DNA of 64,000 bases. Origin: Parvibaculaceae bacterium Mf 1.05b.01. GTDB lineage: Bacteria; Pseudomonadota; Alphaproteobacteria; Parvibaculales; Parvibaculaceae. The stretch is taken from the NCBI GenBank assembly GCA_000509225.1, contig BAOK01000001.1, positions 806,001 to 870,000 on the forward strand, written 5' to 3'. This document shows positions 10,832 through 19,971 of this stretch, in pieces. The notes below the pieces were generated by a model. That model was not told the DNA's origin, did not search any database, and saw only the letters and a program-made list of their open reading frames with translations. Positions within the stretch are counted from its first letter, which is position 1; every line of letters starts with the position of its first letter. Position numbers and translations under genes: made by a program.

Positions 10832-11421
10832 AACTGATTTTTCTAGGCCCCCCAGGCGCAGGCAAAGGCACTCAGGCTGAGCGGATTCAGACCGCACACG
10901 GCCTGGTTCAGCTCTCTACCGGCGATATGCTCCGCGCGGCCGTGGCGGCCGGCACAGAGACCGGTCAAGTCGCTAAAGAGATTATGGCGCGCGGCGACCT
11001 GGTTCCCGACGATGTCGTGGTTGGCATCATCGCGGATCGCACACAGGAAGCTGATTGCGCTAATGGGTACATTCTGGACGGTTTTCCGCGGAATGTGGCC
11101 CAGGCTGAGGCCCTCGACAAGATGCTGGCGGAGCGCTCAGACAAGCTTGACGCCGTAATTGAGCTCAAAGTTGACGATTCAGCGCTTTTGGCGCGGATCG
11201 AAGGCAGGGCAGCTGAGACAGAAGGCGGTGCCCGTGCAGATGATAATGCGGACGCGCTCAAGAAGCGCCTCGCTGTCTATCACGAACAAACGGCGCCATT
11301 GGCGGGGTACTACAAGAATGCAGGCATTCTGAGGACCGTTGATGGCATGAAAGACATGGATGCAGTGACTGTGGAAATTGAAGCAGCACTCGAACTTAAG
11401 GAGACGGATAACGCAGGCTAA
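10828..11421 (+). CDS. adk: Adenylate kinase, short form
   Basis: The enzyme catalyses ATP + AMP to 2 ADP in the cytosol. The 197-aa protein carries the P-loop [10 protein letters not shown] (residues 7-16), the AMP-site motif [10 protein letters not shown] and DGFPRN. The LID is short ([20 protein letters not shown]) with no four-Cys zinc site, as in the short bacterial adenylate kinases. Its ATG overlaps the secY stop, so the two are translationally coupled. A promoter for the downstream genes begins just after its stop. Confidence 0.97.
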   Translation: MKLIFLGPPGAGKGTQAERIQTAHGLVQLSTGDMLRAAVAAGTETGQVAKEIMARGDLVPDDVVVGIIADRTQEADCANGYILDGFPRNVAQAEALDKMLAERSDKLDAVIELKVDDSALLARIEGRAAETEGGARADDNADALKKRLAVYHEQTAPLAGYYKNAGILRTVDGMKDMDAVTVEIEAALELKETDNAG

Positions 11422-11425
11422 GCAG

Positions 11426-11453
11426 TTGACCGGGAAGGGGAAATTCCTATAAT
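11426..11453 (+). promoter_or_regulatory. Sigma70-type promoter for rpsM-rpsK-rpoA-rplQ
   Basis: TTGACC at 11426-11431 and a perfect TATAAT at 11448-11453 are separated by 16 bases, directly after the adk stop and about 140 bases before rpsM. A 6-bp inverted repeat, CCGGGA (11430-11435) and TCCCGG (11453-11458), spans the promoter core and encloses GGAAATTCC. The rest of the 173-base adk-rpsM gap shows no reading frame I trust. Confidence 0.7.
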
Positions 11454-11594
11454 CCCGGCCAGCGCGACGGCAGCTCCAAGCAAACCATCGGTACTTCACT
11501 GGGAAACGGCAGTATTCTGCGGTATTTCAGCGATTTATCCCGTTTTTTGTTCGGAATCTGTTGGTCTGGCGAATCCTTATCGCAGGAGAAGAAC

Positions 11595-11963
11595 GTGGCT
11601 CGTATCGCTGGTGTGAACATTCCAACCCATAAGCGTGTGCTTATTGCACTGACCTATATTCATGGGATTGGAGACAAGAATGCTAAGGATATCTGCGAAA
11701 CCGTAGGTATTGCGCCAGAACGTCGTGTAAACGAGCTTTCTGACGCTGAAGTAATCCAGATCCGTGAAACCATCGACCGTGACTACATGGTTGAAGGTGA
11801 TCTGCGACGCGAAGTTGCAATGAATATCAAACGTCTGATGGATCTGGGCTGCTATCGCGGTCTCCGCCATCGTCGTGGACTGCCAGTCCGTGGTCAGCGC
11901 ACCCATACGAATGCGCGGACACGGAAAGGCCCTGCGAAAGCAATCGCAGGTAAGAAGAAGTAA
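11595..11963 (+). CDS. rpsM: 30S ribosomal protein S13
   Basis: S13 (122 aa) is in the 30S head and contacts tRNA and L5. The start is GTG at 11595 with AGGAG at 11584-11588; the protein then begins [20 protein letters not shown]. The C-terminus is the usual basic tail ([19 protein letters not shown] then AKAIAGKKK). It is the first gene of the alpha-type operon here; infA and rpmJ are absent from the preceding gap. Confidence 0.97.
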   Translation: MARIAGVNIPTHKRVLIALTYIHGIGDKNAKDICETVGIAPERRVNELSDAEVIQIRETIDRDYMVEGDLRREVAMNIKRLMDLGCYRGLRHRRGLPVRGQRTHTNARTRKGPAKAIAGKKK

Positions 11964-12009
11964 GAACGGGATTTGACGGGGCAGCCCGTTCGACAGAGAA
12001 GGTTTTAGG

Positions 12010-12399
12010 ATGGCGAAGGAAAAGACCCGCGTTAAACGCAAAGAACGTAAAAATATTACGTCTGGCGTTGCGCATGTGAATTCGACCTTTAACAACACCA
12101 TGATCACGATCACGGACGCACAGGGAAATGCAATTTCCTGGTCGTCTGCGGGCATGATGGGGTTCAAGGGCAGCCGGAAGTCGACACCATTCGCCGCCCA
12201 GATGGCTGCGGAAGATGCTGGCAAGAAAGCACAAGACCACGGCATGAAGACCCTTGAGGTTGAAGTCTGTGGCCCAGGGTCTGGACGTGAGTCTGCTCTG
12301 CGTGCGCTTCAAGCTGCTGGGTTTACCATCACGAGCATTCGTGACGTGACACCTATCCCGCACAATGGCTGCCGCCCACCAAAGCGCCGCCGCGTTTAA
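12010..12399 (+). CDS. rpsK: 30S ribosomal protein S11
   Basis: S11 (129 aa) forms part of the platform and the E-site region. Canonical blocks are [20 protein letters not shown], the middle [20 protein letters not shown] and the C-terminus [13 protein letters not shown]. There is no rpsD between it and rpoA, as is usual in alphaproteobacteria. Confidence 0.98.
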   Translation: MAKEKTRVKRKERKNITSGVAHVNSTFNNTMITITDAQGNAISWSSAGMMGFKGSRKSTPFAAQMAAEDAGKKAQDHGMKTLEVEVCGPGSGRESALRALQAAGFTITSIRDVTPIPHNGCRPPKRRRV

Positions 12400-12409
12400 C
12401 AAAGCTTAT

Positions 12410-12459
12410 CGGCGCCTTCCCTTTGGCGCCGCTCATACTCATTCGACGGTTGATCCGTC
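12410..12459 (+). promoter_or_regulatory. Two hairpins in the rpsK-rpoA leader
   Basis: CGGCGCC at 12410-12416 pairs perfectly with GGCGCCG at 12425-12431 around an 8-base loop. Fourteen bases later GACGG (12445-12449) pairs with CCGTC (12455-12459). Neither hairpin has a T-run, so they look like RNA processing or stability structures, or the site of a translational control, rather than terminators. They occupy the 127-base gap before rpoA. Confidence 0.45.
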
Positions 12460-12526
12460 TTGCATTCGCTTCTCCAGGAACATGTTGTTCGAAGCAAAAT
12501 GCACCTAACGGCACGAGGTTCTACAG

Positions 12527-13543
12527 GTGATCCAGAAGAACTGGGAAGAGCTCATTAAACCGACCAAGCTGGAAATCCAGTCTGGTCATGATGCACAGCG
12601 TACAGCAACAGTGGTTGCTGAGCCGCTTGAGCGTGGCTTTGGTCTGACGCTTGGCAATGCGCTGCGCCGCGTTCTGTTGTCCTCACTGCAGGGTGCTGCT
12701 GTGACGGCAGTCCAGATTGACGGTGTGTTGCACGAATTTTCATCCATTGCAGGCGTTCGTGAAGATGTCACCGACATCATCTTGAACATCAAGCAGCTGG
12801 CACTGAACCTTCACAGCGAAGGTCCAAAGCGGATGATGCTCGTGAAGCAGGGTCCTGGTGTTGTCACTGCTGGCGATATCGAAGCCGGGTCGGATATCGA
12901 AATCCTGAACCCAGAGCTTGTGCTCTGCACGCTCGATGAGGGTGCAGACATTCGCATGGAGTTCGTTGTCAGCAACGGTAAGGGCTATGTGGCTGCAGAC
13001 CGGAACCGTCCGGAAGATGCGCCGATTGGTCTTATCCCAGTTGACAGTCTCTACAGCCCGGTTCGCCGTGTTTCCTACAAAGTGGAAAACACACGCGAAG
13101 GTCAGATCCTCGATTATGACAAGCTGACTGTTCAGCTTGAGACAGACGGATCTGTAACACCAGAAGACGCTGTCGCATTTGCTGCGCGTATTCTTCAGGA
13201 CCAGCTTCAGGTCTTCGTCAACTTTGACGAGCCGAAGGAAGTTGTTGTTGAAGAGCAGCATCCAGAGCTTGAGTTCAACCCGGCTCTTCTTAAGAAGGTC
13301 GATGAGCTTGAACTGTCTGTCCGTTCAGCGAACTGCCTGAAGAACGACAACATTGTCTATATTGGCGACCTGATCCAGAAAACAGAGTCCGAGATGCTTC
13401 GCACCCCGAACTTTGGCCGGAAATCCTTGAACGAGATCAAAGAAGTTCTCGCACAGATGGGGCTTCACCTCGGCATGGAGGTGGCAAGCTGGCCGCCTGA
13501 GAATATCGAAGATCTCGCGAAACGTTTCGAAGATCATTACTGA
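12527..13543 (+). CDS. rpoA: DNA-directed RNA polymerase subunit alpha
   Basis: Alpha (338 aa) dimerises to scaffold RNA polymerase and its C-terminal domain contacts activators and UP elements. The start is GTG at 12527 ([17 protein letters not shown]). The N-terminal domain includes [20 protein letters not shown] (about residues 32-51). The C-terminal domain, about residues 255-330, has the helix-hairpin segment [20 protein letters not shown]. Length is normal. Confidence 0.98.
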   Translation: MIQKNWEELIKPTKLEIQSGHDAQRTATVVAEPLERGFGLTLGNALRRVLLSSLQGAAVTAVQIDGVLHEFSSIAGVREDVTDIILNIKQLALNLHSEGPKRMMLVKQGPGVVTAGDIEAGSDIEILNPELVLCTLDEGADIRMEFVVSNGKGYVAADRNRPEDAPIGLIPVDSLYSPVRRVSYKVENTREGQILDYDKLTVQLETDGSVTPEDAVAFAARILQDQLQVFVNFDEPKEVVVEEQHPELEFNPALLKKVDELELSVRSANCLKNDNIVYIGDLIQKTESEMLRTPNFGRKSLNEIKEVLAQMGLHLGMEVASWPPENIEDLAKRFEDHY

Positions 13544-13593
13544 GTTTACCCGGCCGCGCCGAGAGGCGCCGTCATTTGAATGAGGAGAGGGTC

Positions 13594-14019
13594 ATGCGCC
13601 ACGGGAAATCCGGCCGCAAGCTCAATCGGACTGCAAGTCACCGTAAAGCTATGCTCGCAAACATGGCGGTTGCGCTGATTAAGCATGAGCAGATCATCAC
13701 GACATTGCCGAAGGCGAAAGAGCTTCGTCCATATGTTGAGAAGCTGGTTACGCTTGCTCGACGTGACGACCTGCATGCTCGCCGTCAGGCTTATTCCAAG
13801 CTTCCTGAGCAGAAGTGGGCAGCGAAGCTGTTTGATGAGCTCGGACCTCGCTATAAAGAGCGTAATGGTGGATACACCCGTGTTCTCAAAGCTGGCTTCC
13901 GCTACGGGGACAATGCGCCTATGGCAGTTATCGAGTTTGTTGATCGCGATCCATCAGCTCGCGGCCAGGACTCAGGTCCTGTCATGGTGGACGAGGATGC
14001 GCTTGAGACAACAGCTTAA
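13594..14019 (+). CDS. rplQ: 50S ribosomal protein L17
   Basis: L17 (141 aa) is near the tunnel exit. The ATG at 13594 follows GAGGAGAGGGTC and gives [20 protein letters not shown]. The N-terminal domain ends near [15 protein letters not shown]; the remaining 20 residues form an acidic tail. An upstream in-frame TTG at 13576 is rejected because it reads through the ribosome-binding site. It is the last gene before the operon terminator. Confidence 0.97.
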   Translation: MRHGKSGRKLNRTASHRKAMLANMAVALIKHEQIITTLPKAKELRPYVEKLVTLARRDDLHARRQAYSKLPEQKWAAKLFDELGPRYKERNGGYTRVLKAGFRYGDNAPMAVIEFVDRDPSARGQDSGPVMVDEDALETTA

Positions 14020-14043
14020 CAGCCGAAATCTTATGGAAATTGA

Positions 14044-14078
14044 CGGGGTGAGACGCAGTGCGTCCGCCCCGTTTTTTT
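14044..14078 (+). terminator. Rho-independent terminator after rplQ
   Basis: CGGGG (14044-14048) pairs with CCCCG (14067-14071), and inside it GACGC pairs with GCGTC around a 3-base loop. Seven T residues follow at 14072-14078. It lies 25 bases after the rplQ stop and closes the ribosomal superoperon. Confidence 0.9.
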
Positions 14079-14202
14079 GTGGCTGGAAGGCGTGGCCGCC
14101 CTGTTTACTTTGATCTGAGCTTGATTGAGGTTTGCCTTGCAAGAGCCTGAATTGGCTCTCAATATTTGGGTTTAGTTGGACGAACCGGCGGGTACGGGCG
14201 TC

Positions 14203-15657
14203 ATGGTGTTGGAAATGATCTCAAATTCTTGGTTTACGATCGTCTGGTCTGTTGCGGCCTTGGTTCTGTTCGGCGGTTTGGTCCTGGCGTTGGGGAGTGT
14301 TGCCCGAGCTGACAACCGTGTTGTCCCTGGGTCACGGGCAGAAATGCAGATGTCTTTTGCACCGGTGGTGCGGGATGTTGCACCTGCCGTTGTAAATGTC
14401 TATTCCAAGCGGGTAGTGCAGGAACGGCCGCAGAGCCCACTCTTCAACGATCCTTTCTTTAAGCAGTTCTTTGGTGACCGCTTCAGCTTCGGCATGCCGC
14501 AGGAGAGGGTGCAGCAATCTCTGGGGTCCGGCGTAATTGTCGGGGCAGACGGGCTTATCGTCACCAACAATCACGTTGTAGCGAATGGCGATGTGTTCAC
14601 AGTCGCCTTGGCAGACCGTCGCGAGTTTGAAGCAGAACTCATTCTGGCGGATGAACGGACCGACCTTGCGATCCTCAAGATTGATACTGAAGGTGCATCG
14701 CTCCCAGCGCTTACCTTCCGGGACAGCGATACGCTGGAAGTCGGAGACCTGGTGCTCGCTATTGGGAACCCGTTTGGCGTAGGGCAGACGGTCACCAGTG
14801 GGATTGTGTCGGCATTGGCCCGGACGCAAGTCGGTGCGACCGACTACCAGTTTTTCATCCAGACTGACGCGGCGATCAACCCAGGAAACTCCGGTGGTGC
14901 GCTTGTCACCATGGACGGGCAGCTCGTTGGCATCAACACGGCGATTTTCTCCCGGTCAGGTGGATCTGTTGGCATTGGCTTTGCTATTCCCTCAAACATG
15001 GTCCGCGCCGTCGCTGACTCGGCGGTTGGCGGAAGCACCGGCGTGGAACGCCCTTGGCTCGGCGCTGATCTGCAAGTTGTTACGTCAGATCTTGCAGAGT
15101 CGCTAGGGCTTGATCGTCCAGGTGGCGCCATGGTCCAGCGCACCTATCCCGACGGTCCTGCAGACAGAGCCGGGTTGGAAACCGGTGACGTTATCTATGA
15201 AGTGGACGGGCGCGAAGTGATTGATCCGCAATCTGTTCGCTATCGATTGGCGACAAAGGGGGTCGGTGGGCGTATTGATATCAAATACCGGCGGAATGGG
15301 GATGCCAATCGGGCTCGTATTGCCCTGGAAGCCGCGCCGGAAGACCCGCCACGTGAAGTGGCTGAGCTGAGCGGACGTCACCCGTTCTCTGGAGCAACTG
15401 TCGGCAATCTCTCACCCGCTTTTGCAGAAGAGTTGCAGCTCGACCCATTCCAAAGGGGGGTGGTGGTTCTTCGGGTGAAGCGCGGAAGTGCGGCACATCG
15501 TCTGCGCATTCAACCTGGCGACATGATCCGAGCCGTGGGCGCAGATGAGGTCGACAGTGTTGATGAACTCCAACGGCTGACAGGTGAGAGACGTGCCGAG
15601 TGGGAGTTCACGATAGAGCGTGGCGGTGAACGGTTCTCGGCACGGGTACGCGGCTAA
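14203..15657 (+). CDS. Do-family periplasmic serine protease (DegP/DegQ-like)
   Basis: HtrA/Do proteases degrade or refold damaged envelope proteins. From the ATG at 14203 (484 aa) there is an N-terminal membrane anchor or signal (FTIVWSVAALVLFGGLVLAL). The trypsin-like domain has the triad His124 (TNNHVV), Asp154 (RTDLAILKI) and Ser230 (NPGNSGGAL). Two PDZ domains follow: one starting near RPWLGADLQVV, a second near FQRGVVVLRVKRGS. A Met four codons in is an alternative start. A 6-bp inverted repeat, AGAGCC and GGCTCT at 14142-14159, lies upstream but has no known role. The gene ends 15 bases before the convergent hydrolase. Confidence 0.93.
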   Translation: MVLEMISNSWFTIVWSVAALVLFGGLVLALGSVARADNRVVPGSRAEMQMSFAPVVRDVAPAVVNVYSKRVVQERPQSPLFNDPFFKQFFGDRFSFGMPQERVQQSLGSGVIVGADGLIVTNNHVVANGDVFTVALADRREFEAELILADERTDLAILKIDTEGASLPALTFRDSDTLEVGDLVLAIGNPFGVGQTVTSGIVSALARTQVGATDYQFFIQTDAAINPGNSGGALVTMDGQLVGINTAIFSRSGGSVGIGFAIPSNMVRAVADSAVGGSTGVERPWLGADLQVVTSDLAESLGLDRPGGAMVQRTYPDGPADRAGLETGDVIYEVDGREVIDPQSVRYRLATKGVGGRIDIKYRRNGDANRARIALEAAPEDPPREVAELSGRHPFSGATVGNLSPAFAEELQLDPFQRGVVVLRVKRGSAAHRLRIQPGDMIRAVGADEVDSVDELQRLTGERRAEWEFTIERGGERFSARVRG

Positions 15658-15672
15658 TAAGTTGGTTTCTGG

Positions 15673-16554
15673 CTAGAGAAATTTCTCAAGTTCCTCAACC
15701 AACCCTTTGGGGTTGTCCCCCTGAATTGTGTGGCCAGCGTTTGGCACGGTGACATGCCGTCCATTGACGAGCAGTGAGACAAAGCGCTTTGCGTCGTCTG
15801 GGCTGAAGGTGGGGCTTTGCTCGCCCCGAACCACAAGTGTTGGACAACTGATACGGCGGCAATCATCTGCTATTTTGTCCAGACGCTTCTGCATTTCCCT
15901 CAGATCGAGCTTTTCGCGTCTGTCTGCTTTCCAGGTCCATGATCCATCAGAGAGTTGCCGCGTTGTGTGGGTGAGGCTGTGGCGCATAAGCTCTTCTTTG
16001 CGTCGTGGATTATGTGCAAGAGCTGCTTTCACAAGATCTTCAAAAGACTGCGGTTCACTATTGCTTTCGACAAATGACACGAGTGCTTTTGCTCGGTTCA
16101 TTTGAACGAAAGGGCCGACATCGACGCAGACAAGGGCCCTAAGGTGATCTGAGTTCTCAACCGCATAAGATATCGCGTTGAGACCGCCCATCGACATGCC
16201 GATCAGGCTGAAACGGTCCCAGCCAAGGTGGGCCGCTAACGCCTTGATGTCCTCGCTGTGATGCTCTGGTGCATAATGTCCCTCATAAGACCATTCACTG
16301 TCCCCATGGCCGCGTTGGTCAAGGGCGATGCAGTGAAAGCGGTCTGCAAGGGCGAGGCAGACGATGTCCCAGGTGCGAGCTGACTGGTTCCCGCCATGCA
16401 GGAAGAGGAGGGGTGGGTTTGCCGAAGTCCCCCATTCCACGAAATGAAAGCGCCGCTCATTCAAAACCGCATGATGATGACGCGGGGCTTCTATCTGGAT
16501 ATTTAGCCCTGCAATTTGGGCCACTCGGGAAAGATGGTCGATATCTGTTTGCAT
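15673..16554 (-). CDS. Alpha/beta hydrolase
   Basis: This is a 293-aa cytosolic alpha/beta-fold hydrolase of unknown substrate. It has an oxyanion region LLFLHGGNQSARTWD, the strand LDQRGHGDSEW, the nucleophile elbow GMSMGG with Ser121, and the C-terminal catalytic His in PNAGHTIQGDNPKG. The acid residue is not certain; Glu or Asp in GEQSPTFSPDD are candidates. No signal peptide is seen. It is divergent from the adjacent TetR regulator with an operator-like repeat between them, so it is probably the regulator's target. Ester or lactone hydrolysis is likely but not shown. Confidence 0.85.
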   Translation of the reverse strand: MQTDIDHLSRVAQIAGLNIQIEAPRHHHAVLNERRFHFVEWGTSANPPLLFLHGGNQSARTWDIVCLALADRFHCIALDQRGHGDSEWSYEGHYAPEHHSEDIKALAAHLGWDRFSLIGMSMGGLNAISYAVENSDHLRALVCVDVGPFVQMNRAKALVSFVESNSEPQSFEDLVKAALAHNPRRKEELMRHSLTHTTRQLSDGSWTWKADRREKLDLREMQKRLDKIADDCRRISCPTLVVRGEQSPTFSPDDAKRFVSLLVNGRHVTVPNAGHTIQGDNPKGLVEELEKFL

Positions 16555-16576
16555 TGAAGGATTCTACCTTGACTTG

Positions 16577-16595
16577 TCAAAGTTAATTACTTTGA
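16577..16595. promoter_or_regulatory. Probable TetR operator between the hydrolase and tetR genes
   Basis: A perfect inverted repeat TCAAAGT-5-ACTTTGA (arms 16577-16583 and 16589-16595) lies in the 86-base divergent gap. On the plus strand TTGACT (16569-16574) is followed 17 bases later by TTGAAT (16592-16597), a plausible promoter for the TetR gene overlapping the repeat. The location and symmetry fit autoregulation and control of the hydrolase; binding is inferred. Confidence 0.6.
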
Positions 16596-16640
16596 ATAAT
16601 CTAGGTAGCGCACTGAGTCAAATCGAATTTTGAGGGCTAG

Positions 16641-17231
16641 ATGGCAGAGAGAAAGCGTTTGAGCCCTGAAGTGGCACAACAGAATATCCTTTCCAGGGCA
16701 GAGCATTACCTTATCGTTGGCGGTCCTGATGCGGTACGGGTCCAGGTGATAGCCGATGACCTGGGGATCACAGACGCAGCAATCCATTACCACTTCAAGA
16801 GCCGCAAGGGATTGATGACGGCGCTTCTGAAGGAAGCCGGACGCAAGCTCAAGGCAGAGGTCACCAGCATTGCAGAAAGTACTGGCGACGGCGCTGATGC
16901 GATAACAGAAATTGCCGCAAAACTGACCGAGCTCTACCAGCAGCGAAAATATGCGCGCCTGGCGATATGGCTGGCGTCAGAGGGATGGGAAAGCGAAGGG
17001 GCCGGTCTTTTTGACCCGATTGTCGCGCAACTATGTGCCTCGCCGGGCAGTACAGAACAGGAGAAAGACGTTCGCTATTTGCTGGCGCTCCTTAATACAT
17101 TTCTGGTCGGGGAAGACCTGGTTGGAGGGGCCTTCCTGGCCAGCGTCAGCATGCCTGGGGATAATGACAGCAGAGCTCGCTTTAGAAACTGGGTGGTTGC
17201 TCAGATCTCGGCGACCTTGAGGTTCAAATAG
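16641..17231 (+). CDS. TetR/AcrR family transcriptional regulator
   Basis: The 196-aa protein has an N-terminal helix-turn-helix, about residues 18-62: an invariant-type first helix around ILSRAEHYLIVGG, then VQVIADDLGITDAAIHYHFK, the TetR signature. The C-terminal ligand-binding domain is not recognisable to a subfamily. It is divergent from the alpha/beta hydrolase, with the repeat at 16577-16595 as likely operator. This two-gene unit sits between the protease and rarA, genes that I would expect to be neighbours in related genomes, so it may be a later insertion. Confidence 0.88.
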   Translation: MAERKRLSPEVAQQNILSRAEHYLIVGGPDAVRVQVIADDLGITDAAIHYHFKSRKGLMTALLKEAGRKLKAEVTSIAESTGDGADAITEIAAKLTELYQQRKYARLAIWLASEGWESEGAGLFDPIVAQLCASPGSTEQEKDVRYLLALLNTFLVGEDLVGGAFLASVSMPGDNDSRARFRNWVVAQISATLRFK

Positions 17232-17288
17232 CAAAATTCTTCAGGTGTTCCGTCGGTGGCGGGGCGCAAATTATGCTAAATCTGGGGC

Positions 17289-18596
17289 ATGGCCGACTTG
17301 TTCCAAACCCCTTCGGATAACACCAATGAGGCACCGCGACCGCTCGCGGATCGCCTGCGGCCTGCTGCTCTTTCTGATGTGGTCGGGCAAGCGCATCTGA
17401 TTGGTCCAGAGGGTCCTATTGGCCGGATGGTGGCATCAGGGCACTTGTCGTCCATCATCTTCTGGGGGCCTCCTGGTACGGGCAAGACGACCACAGCGCG
17501 GCTTCTCGCTGATGCGGTCGGTCTCGCGTTTGAACAGATATCCGCGGTTTTCTCTGGTGTGGCAGATCTAAAGAAGGTGTTTGAAGCTGCGCGTCTTCGA
17601 CGAACCCAGGGACGAAGCACTCTATTGTTTGTTGACGAGATCCATCGTTTCAACCGGGCGCAACAGGATAGCTTTTTGCCCGTGATGGAAGACGGGACTG
17701 TCATCCTTGTCGGCGCGACGACGGAGAACCCCTCTTTCGAACTCAACGCCGCTCTTCTGTCCCGCGCCCAGGTGCTGGTTCTCAACCGACTGGATGATGA
17801 GGCGCTTGAGGAGCTGTTGTCGCGCGCCGAAGCGTTTGTTGGCGAGAAGCTGGCGCTCACAGATGACGCACGAGTTGCGCTTCGAGCCATGGCGGATGGG
17901 GACGGGCGCTTTGTGCTCAATCTAGCGGAAGAAATACTTGCCCTAGCTCCGGCGGAGCCGCTCAACACACAGAAGCTTACAAAGCTGATGCAGCGTCGCG
18001 CGCCGATTTACGATAAGTCGCGCGAAGGCCATTACAACCTTATCAGTGCTCTTCACAAATCTGTTCGCGGGTCGGATGTAGATGCTGCGCTCTATTGGCT
18101 TGCGCGCATGTTGGACGGGGGTGAAGACCCGCTCTTTATTCTGCGCCGTGTGGTCCGCATGGCGATTGAGGATATTGGCCTCGCAGATCCGCAAGCGCTT
18201 GTTCAGGCACTGGCGGCTAAAGATACTTATGACTTCCTGGGCAGTCCGGAAGGGGAGCTGGCACTCGCGCAAGCGGTTCTCTATGTGGCCAGTGCGCCGA
18301 AGTCGAATGCGCAATATACCGCATTCAAGGGTGCGATGAAGGCGGCGAAAGAAACCGGATCCGTGGCGCCTCCGGCCCACATTCTCAATGCCCCCACAAA
18401 GCTCATGAAAGAGCTTGGGTATGGCGCTGGATATGAGTATGACCATGACGCGCCGGATGGGTTTTCCGGCCAGGATTATTTTCCCGACGAGATGGCCCGG
18501 CAACGCTTCTATCAACCCGTAGAGCGCGGGTTTGAACGGGACATAGCAAAACGGCTGGCCTATTGGCAGAAACTGAGAGAGGAGAGGCGATCGTGA
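17289..18596 (+). CDS. rarA: Replication-associated recombination protein A (RarA/MgsA AAA ATPase)
   Basis: RarA (435 aa) is an AAA+ clamp-loader-like ATPase acting at stalled forks. Motifs are the Walker A FWGPPGTGKTTTAR (about residues 58-71), Walker B LLFVDEIHRFNRAQQD and the sensor region VGATTENPSFELN. The C-terminal tetramerisation domain runs to about residue 430 and contains the conserved LPDEM-like block in the form QDYFPDEMARQRFYQP. It starts a chain of overlapping genes: its stop overlaps the crcB start. Confidence 0.95.
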   Translation: MADLFQTPSDNTNEAPRPLADRLRPAALSDVVGQAHLIGPEGPIGRMVASGHLSSIIFWGPPGTGKTTTARLLADAVGLAFEQISAVFSGVADLKKVFEAARLRRTQGRSTLLFVDEIHRFNRAQQDSFLPVMEDGTVILVGATTENPSFELNAALLSRAQVLVLNRLDDEALEELLSRAEAFVGEKLALTDDARVALRAMADGDGRFVLNLAEEILALAPAEPLNTQKLTKLMQRRAPIYDKSREGHYNLISALHKSVRGSDVDAALYWLARMLDGGEDPLFILRRVVRMAIEDIGLADPQALVQALAAKDTYDFLGSPEGELALAQAVLYVASAPKSNAQYTAFKGAMKAAKETGSVAPPAHILNAPTKLMKELGYGAGYEYDHDAPDGFSGQDYFPDEMARQRFYQPVERGFERDIAKRLAYWQKLREERRS

Positions 18597-18973
18597 AGAT
18601 GCTGATTGCCGTGGCGCTAGGCGGCGCCGTGGGCGCCACCGGTCGCTACCTGTTTGCCACGCAGACACTTCGTTATTTTGGGCCGGGTTTTCCTTGGGGG
18701 ACTCTTGGCGTCAATATTATTGGGTCTTTTCTCATGGGAGTGATCGTTGAAAGCCTGGCTCTTCGCTTTCAGGTGTCCCCGGAGGTCAGGGCATTTCTTG
18801 TGACGGGCGTGCTCGGCGGCTTCACGACCTTCTCGGCATTTTCCCTGGACATATCGCTCCTCCTTGAACGCAAAGATGTTGGCGTTGCAGCCTTTTACGC
18901 GTTTGGCTCGCTTGGGGGTGCCGTGCTGGCGCTGTTCTTTGGTATTTGGCTGACCCGGGTGGTGCTCTCATGA
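18593..18973 (+). CDS. crcB: Fluoride exporter CrcB/Fluc
   Basis: CrcB forms a dual-topology dimeric fluoride channel in the inner membrane. The 126-aa protein has four hydrophobic segments and the family motifs GGAVGATGRYLF, GTLGVNIIGSFLMG and GVLGGFTTFSAFS, the last containing the pore Phe/Thr residues. The start is either GTG at 18593, giving a GTGA overlap with rarA and good spacing from GGAG at 18581, or ATG at 18599. No fluoride riboswitch is visible, as the gene sits inside an operon. Confidence 0.93.
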   Translation: MKMLIAVALGGAVGATGRYLFATQTLRYFGPGFPWGTLGVNIIGSFLMGVIVESLALRFQVSPEVRAFLVTGVLGGFTTFSAFSLDISLLLERKDVGVAAFYAFGSLGGAVLALFFGIWLTRVVLS

Positions 18974-19971
18974 GTGGTGTGGCACATGTTGATGTAAGCG
19001 AAGACGATGATGGTCTTCGTGTGGACCGTTGGTTTAAGCGACACTATCCAGAGCTCGCACATTCTCGGCTGGAGAAGTTGCTGCGAAAGGGACAGGTCCG
19101 CGTAGATGGTGGCCGGGTTAAAGCAAATGCTCGACTAGAGGCTGGGCAGACGGTTCGTGTGCCACCCTTTGGTGGGCAGGACGGATTTGTTCCGAATAAG
19201 AAGCCGCCACGACCCTCGTTTGACAAGAAGGAAGCAGCCTTCGTTCAGAGCCTCGTGTTGCACAAAGATGCGTCGATCATTGCGATCAACAAACCGAGCG
19301 GTCTGGCCGTGCAGGGGGGTACCGGTACGGAACGGCATTTGGACGGCATGCTGGAAGGCCTTAAGTTCGATTTCCCAGAACGCCCACGTTTGGTCCACAG
19401 ATTAGATAGAGATACGAGTGGGGTTTTGCTTCTTGCGCGTACTGCAAAGGCAGCGTCGAAGCTCGCACGCGCGTTCAAAGAACGCGATACAAGGAAAGTC
19501 TATTGGGCGCTCACTGTCGGCGTCCCGCGTCCGGAGCGCGGAACGATCCGGATGACCCTTGCAAAACAAGCGGGGCGGGCAGGCGAGCGCATGGTGCCGG
19601 TGCCAGATGGAACGCCGGGTGCGCAATCCTCTGAAACCCATTTTGCAACGGTGGCTCGGGCAGGACAGAAGCTTGCCTGGGTGTCTTTCATGCCGGTCAC
19701 AGGACGGACCCATCAGCTGCGTGTGCATGCAGTTGCAGCGCTGGAATGTCCGATCGTTGGCGACGGGAAGTATGGGGGCGCAGAGGCACATCCAGGCGGT
19801 GAGATTTCGTCGTCTTTGCATCTGCATGCGCAATCCATGGACATTGCCCACCCCGATGGAGGCAGGTTTGCGATTTCAGCGCCGCTGTCAGACCACATGG
19901 CCGAAACGTGGGATCTCTTGGCGCTCGACACGCAAGATGATGGTGATCCATTTGCGGAGCTGGAACTGTGA
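18970..19971 (+). CDS. RluA/RluC-family 23S rRNA pseudouridine synthase
   Basis: This enzyme isomerises uridine to pseudouridine in RNA. From ATG 18970 (333 aa) an S4 RNA-binding domain, about residues 12-75, contains SRLEKLLRKGQVRVDG. The catalytic domain has the signature HRLDRDTSGVLLLAR with the catalytic Asp, and the TGRTHQLRVHA motif. The start overlaps the crcB stop (ATGA), which rules out the TTG 24 bases upstream. RluC is the most likely subtype from length and order, but subtype is not certain. Confidence 0.92.
   Translation: MSGVAHVDVSEDDDGLRVDRWFKRHYPELAHSRLEKLLRKGQVRVDGGRVKANARLEAGQTVRVPPFGGQDGFVPNKKPPRPSFDKKEAAFVQSLVLHKDASIIAINKPSGLAVQGGTGTERHLDGMLEGLKFDFPERPRLVHRLDRDTSGVLLLARTAKAASKLARAFKERDTRKVYWALTVGVPRPERGTIRMTLAKQAGRAGERMVPVPDGTPGAQSSETHFATVARAGQKLAWVSFMPVTGRTHQLRVHAVAALECPIVGDGKYGGAEAHPGGEISSSLHLHAQSMDIAHPDGGRFAISAPLSDHMAETWDLLALDTQDDGDPFAELEL

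Noticed and set aside
14142-14159. AGAGCC-6-GGCTCT upstream of the Do protease as a terminator
   Set aside because: The stem is short with no T-run, and a strong terminator already lies at 14044-14078; its role stays open.
17276-17968. A 230-codon minus-strand frame under rarA
   Set aside because: It is Ser/Arg-rich with no domain signal, as expected of the complement of a GC-rich gene.
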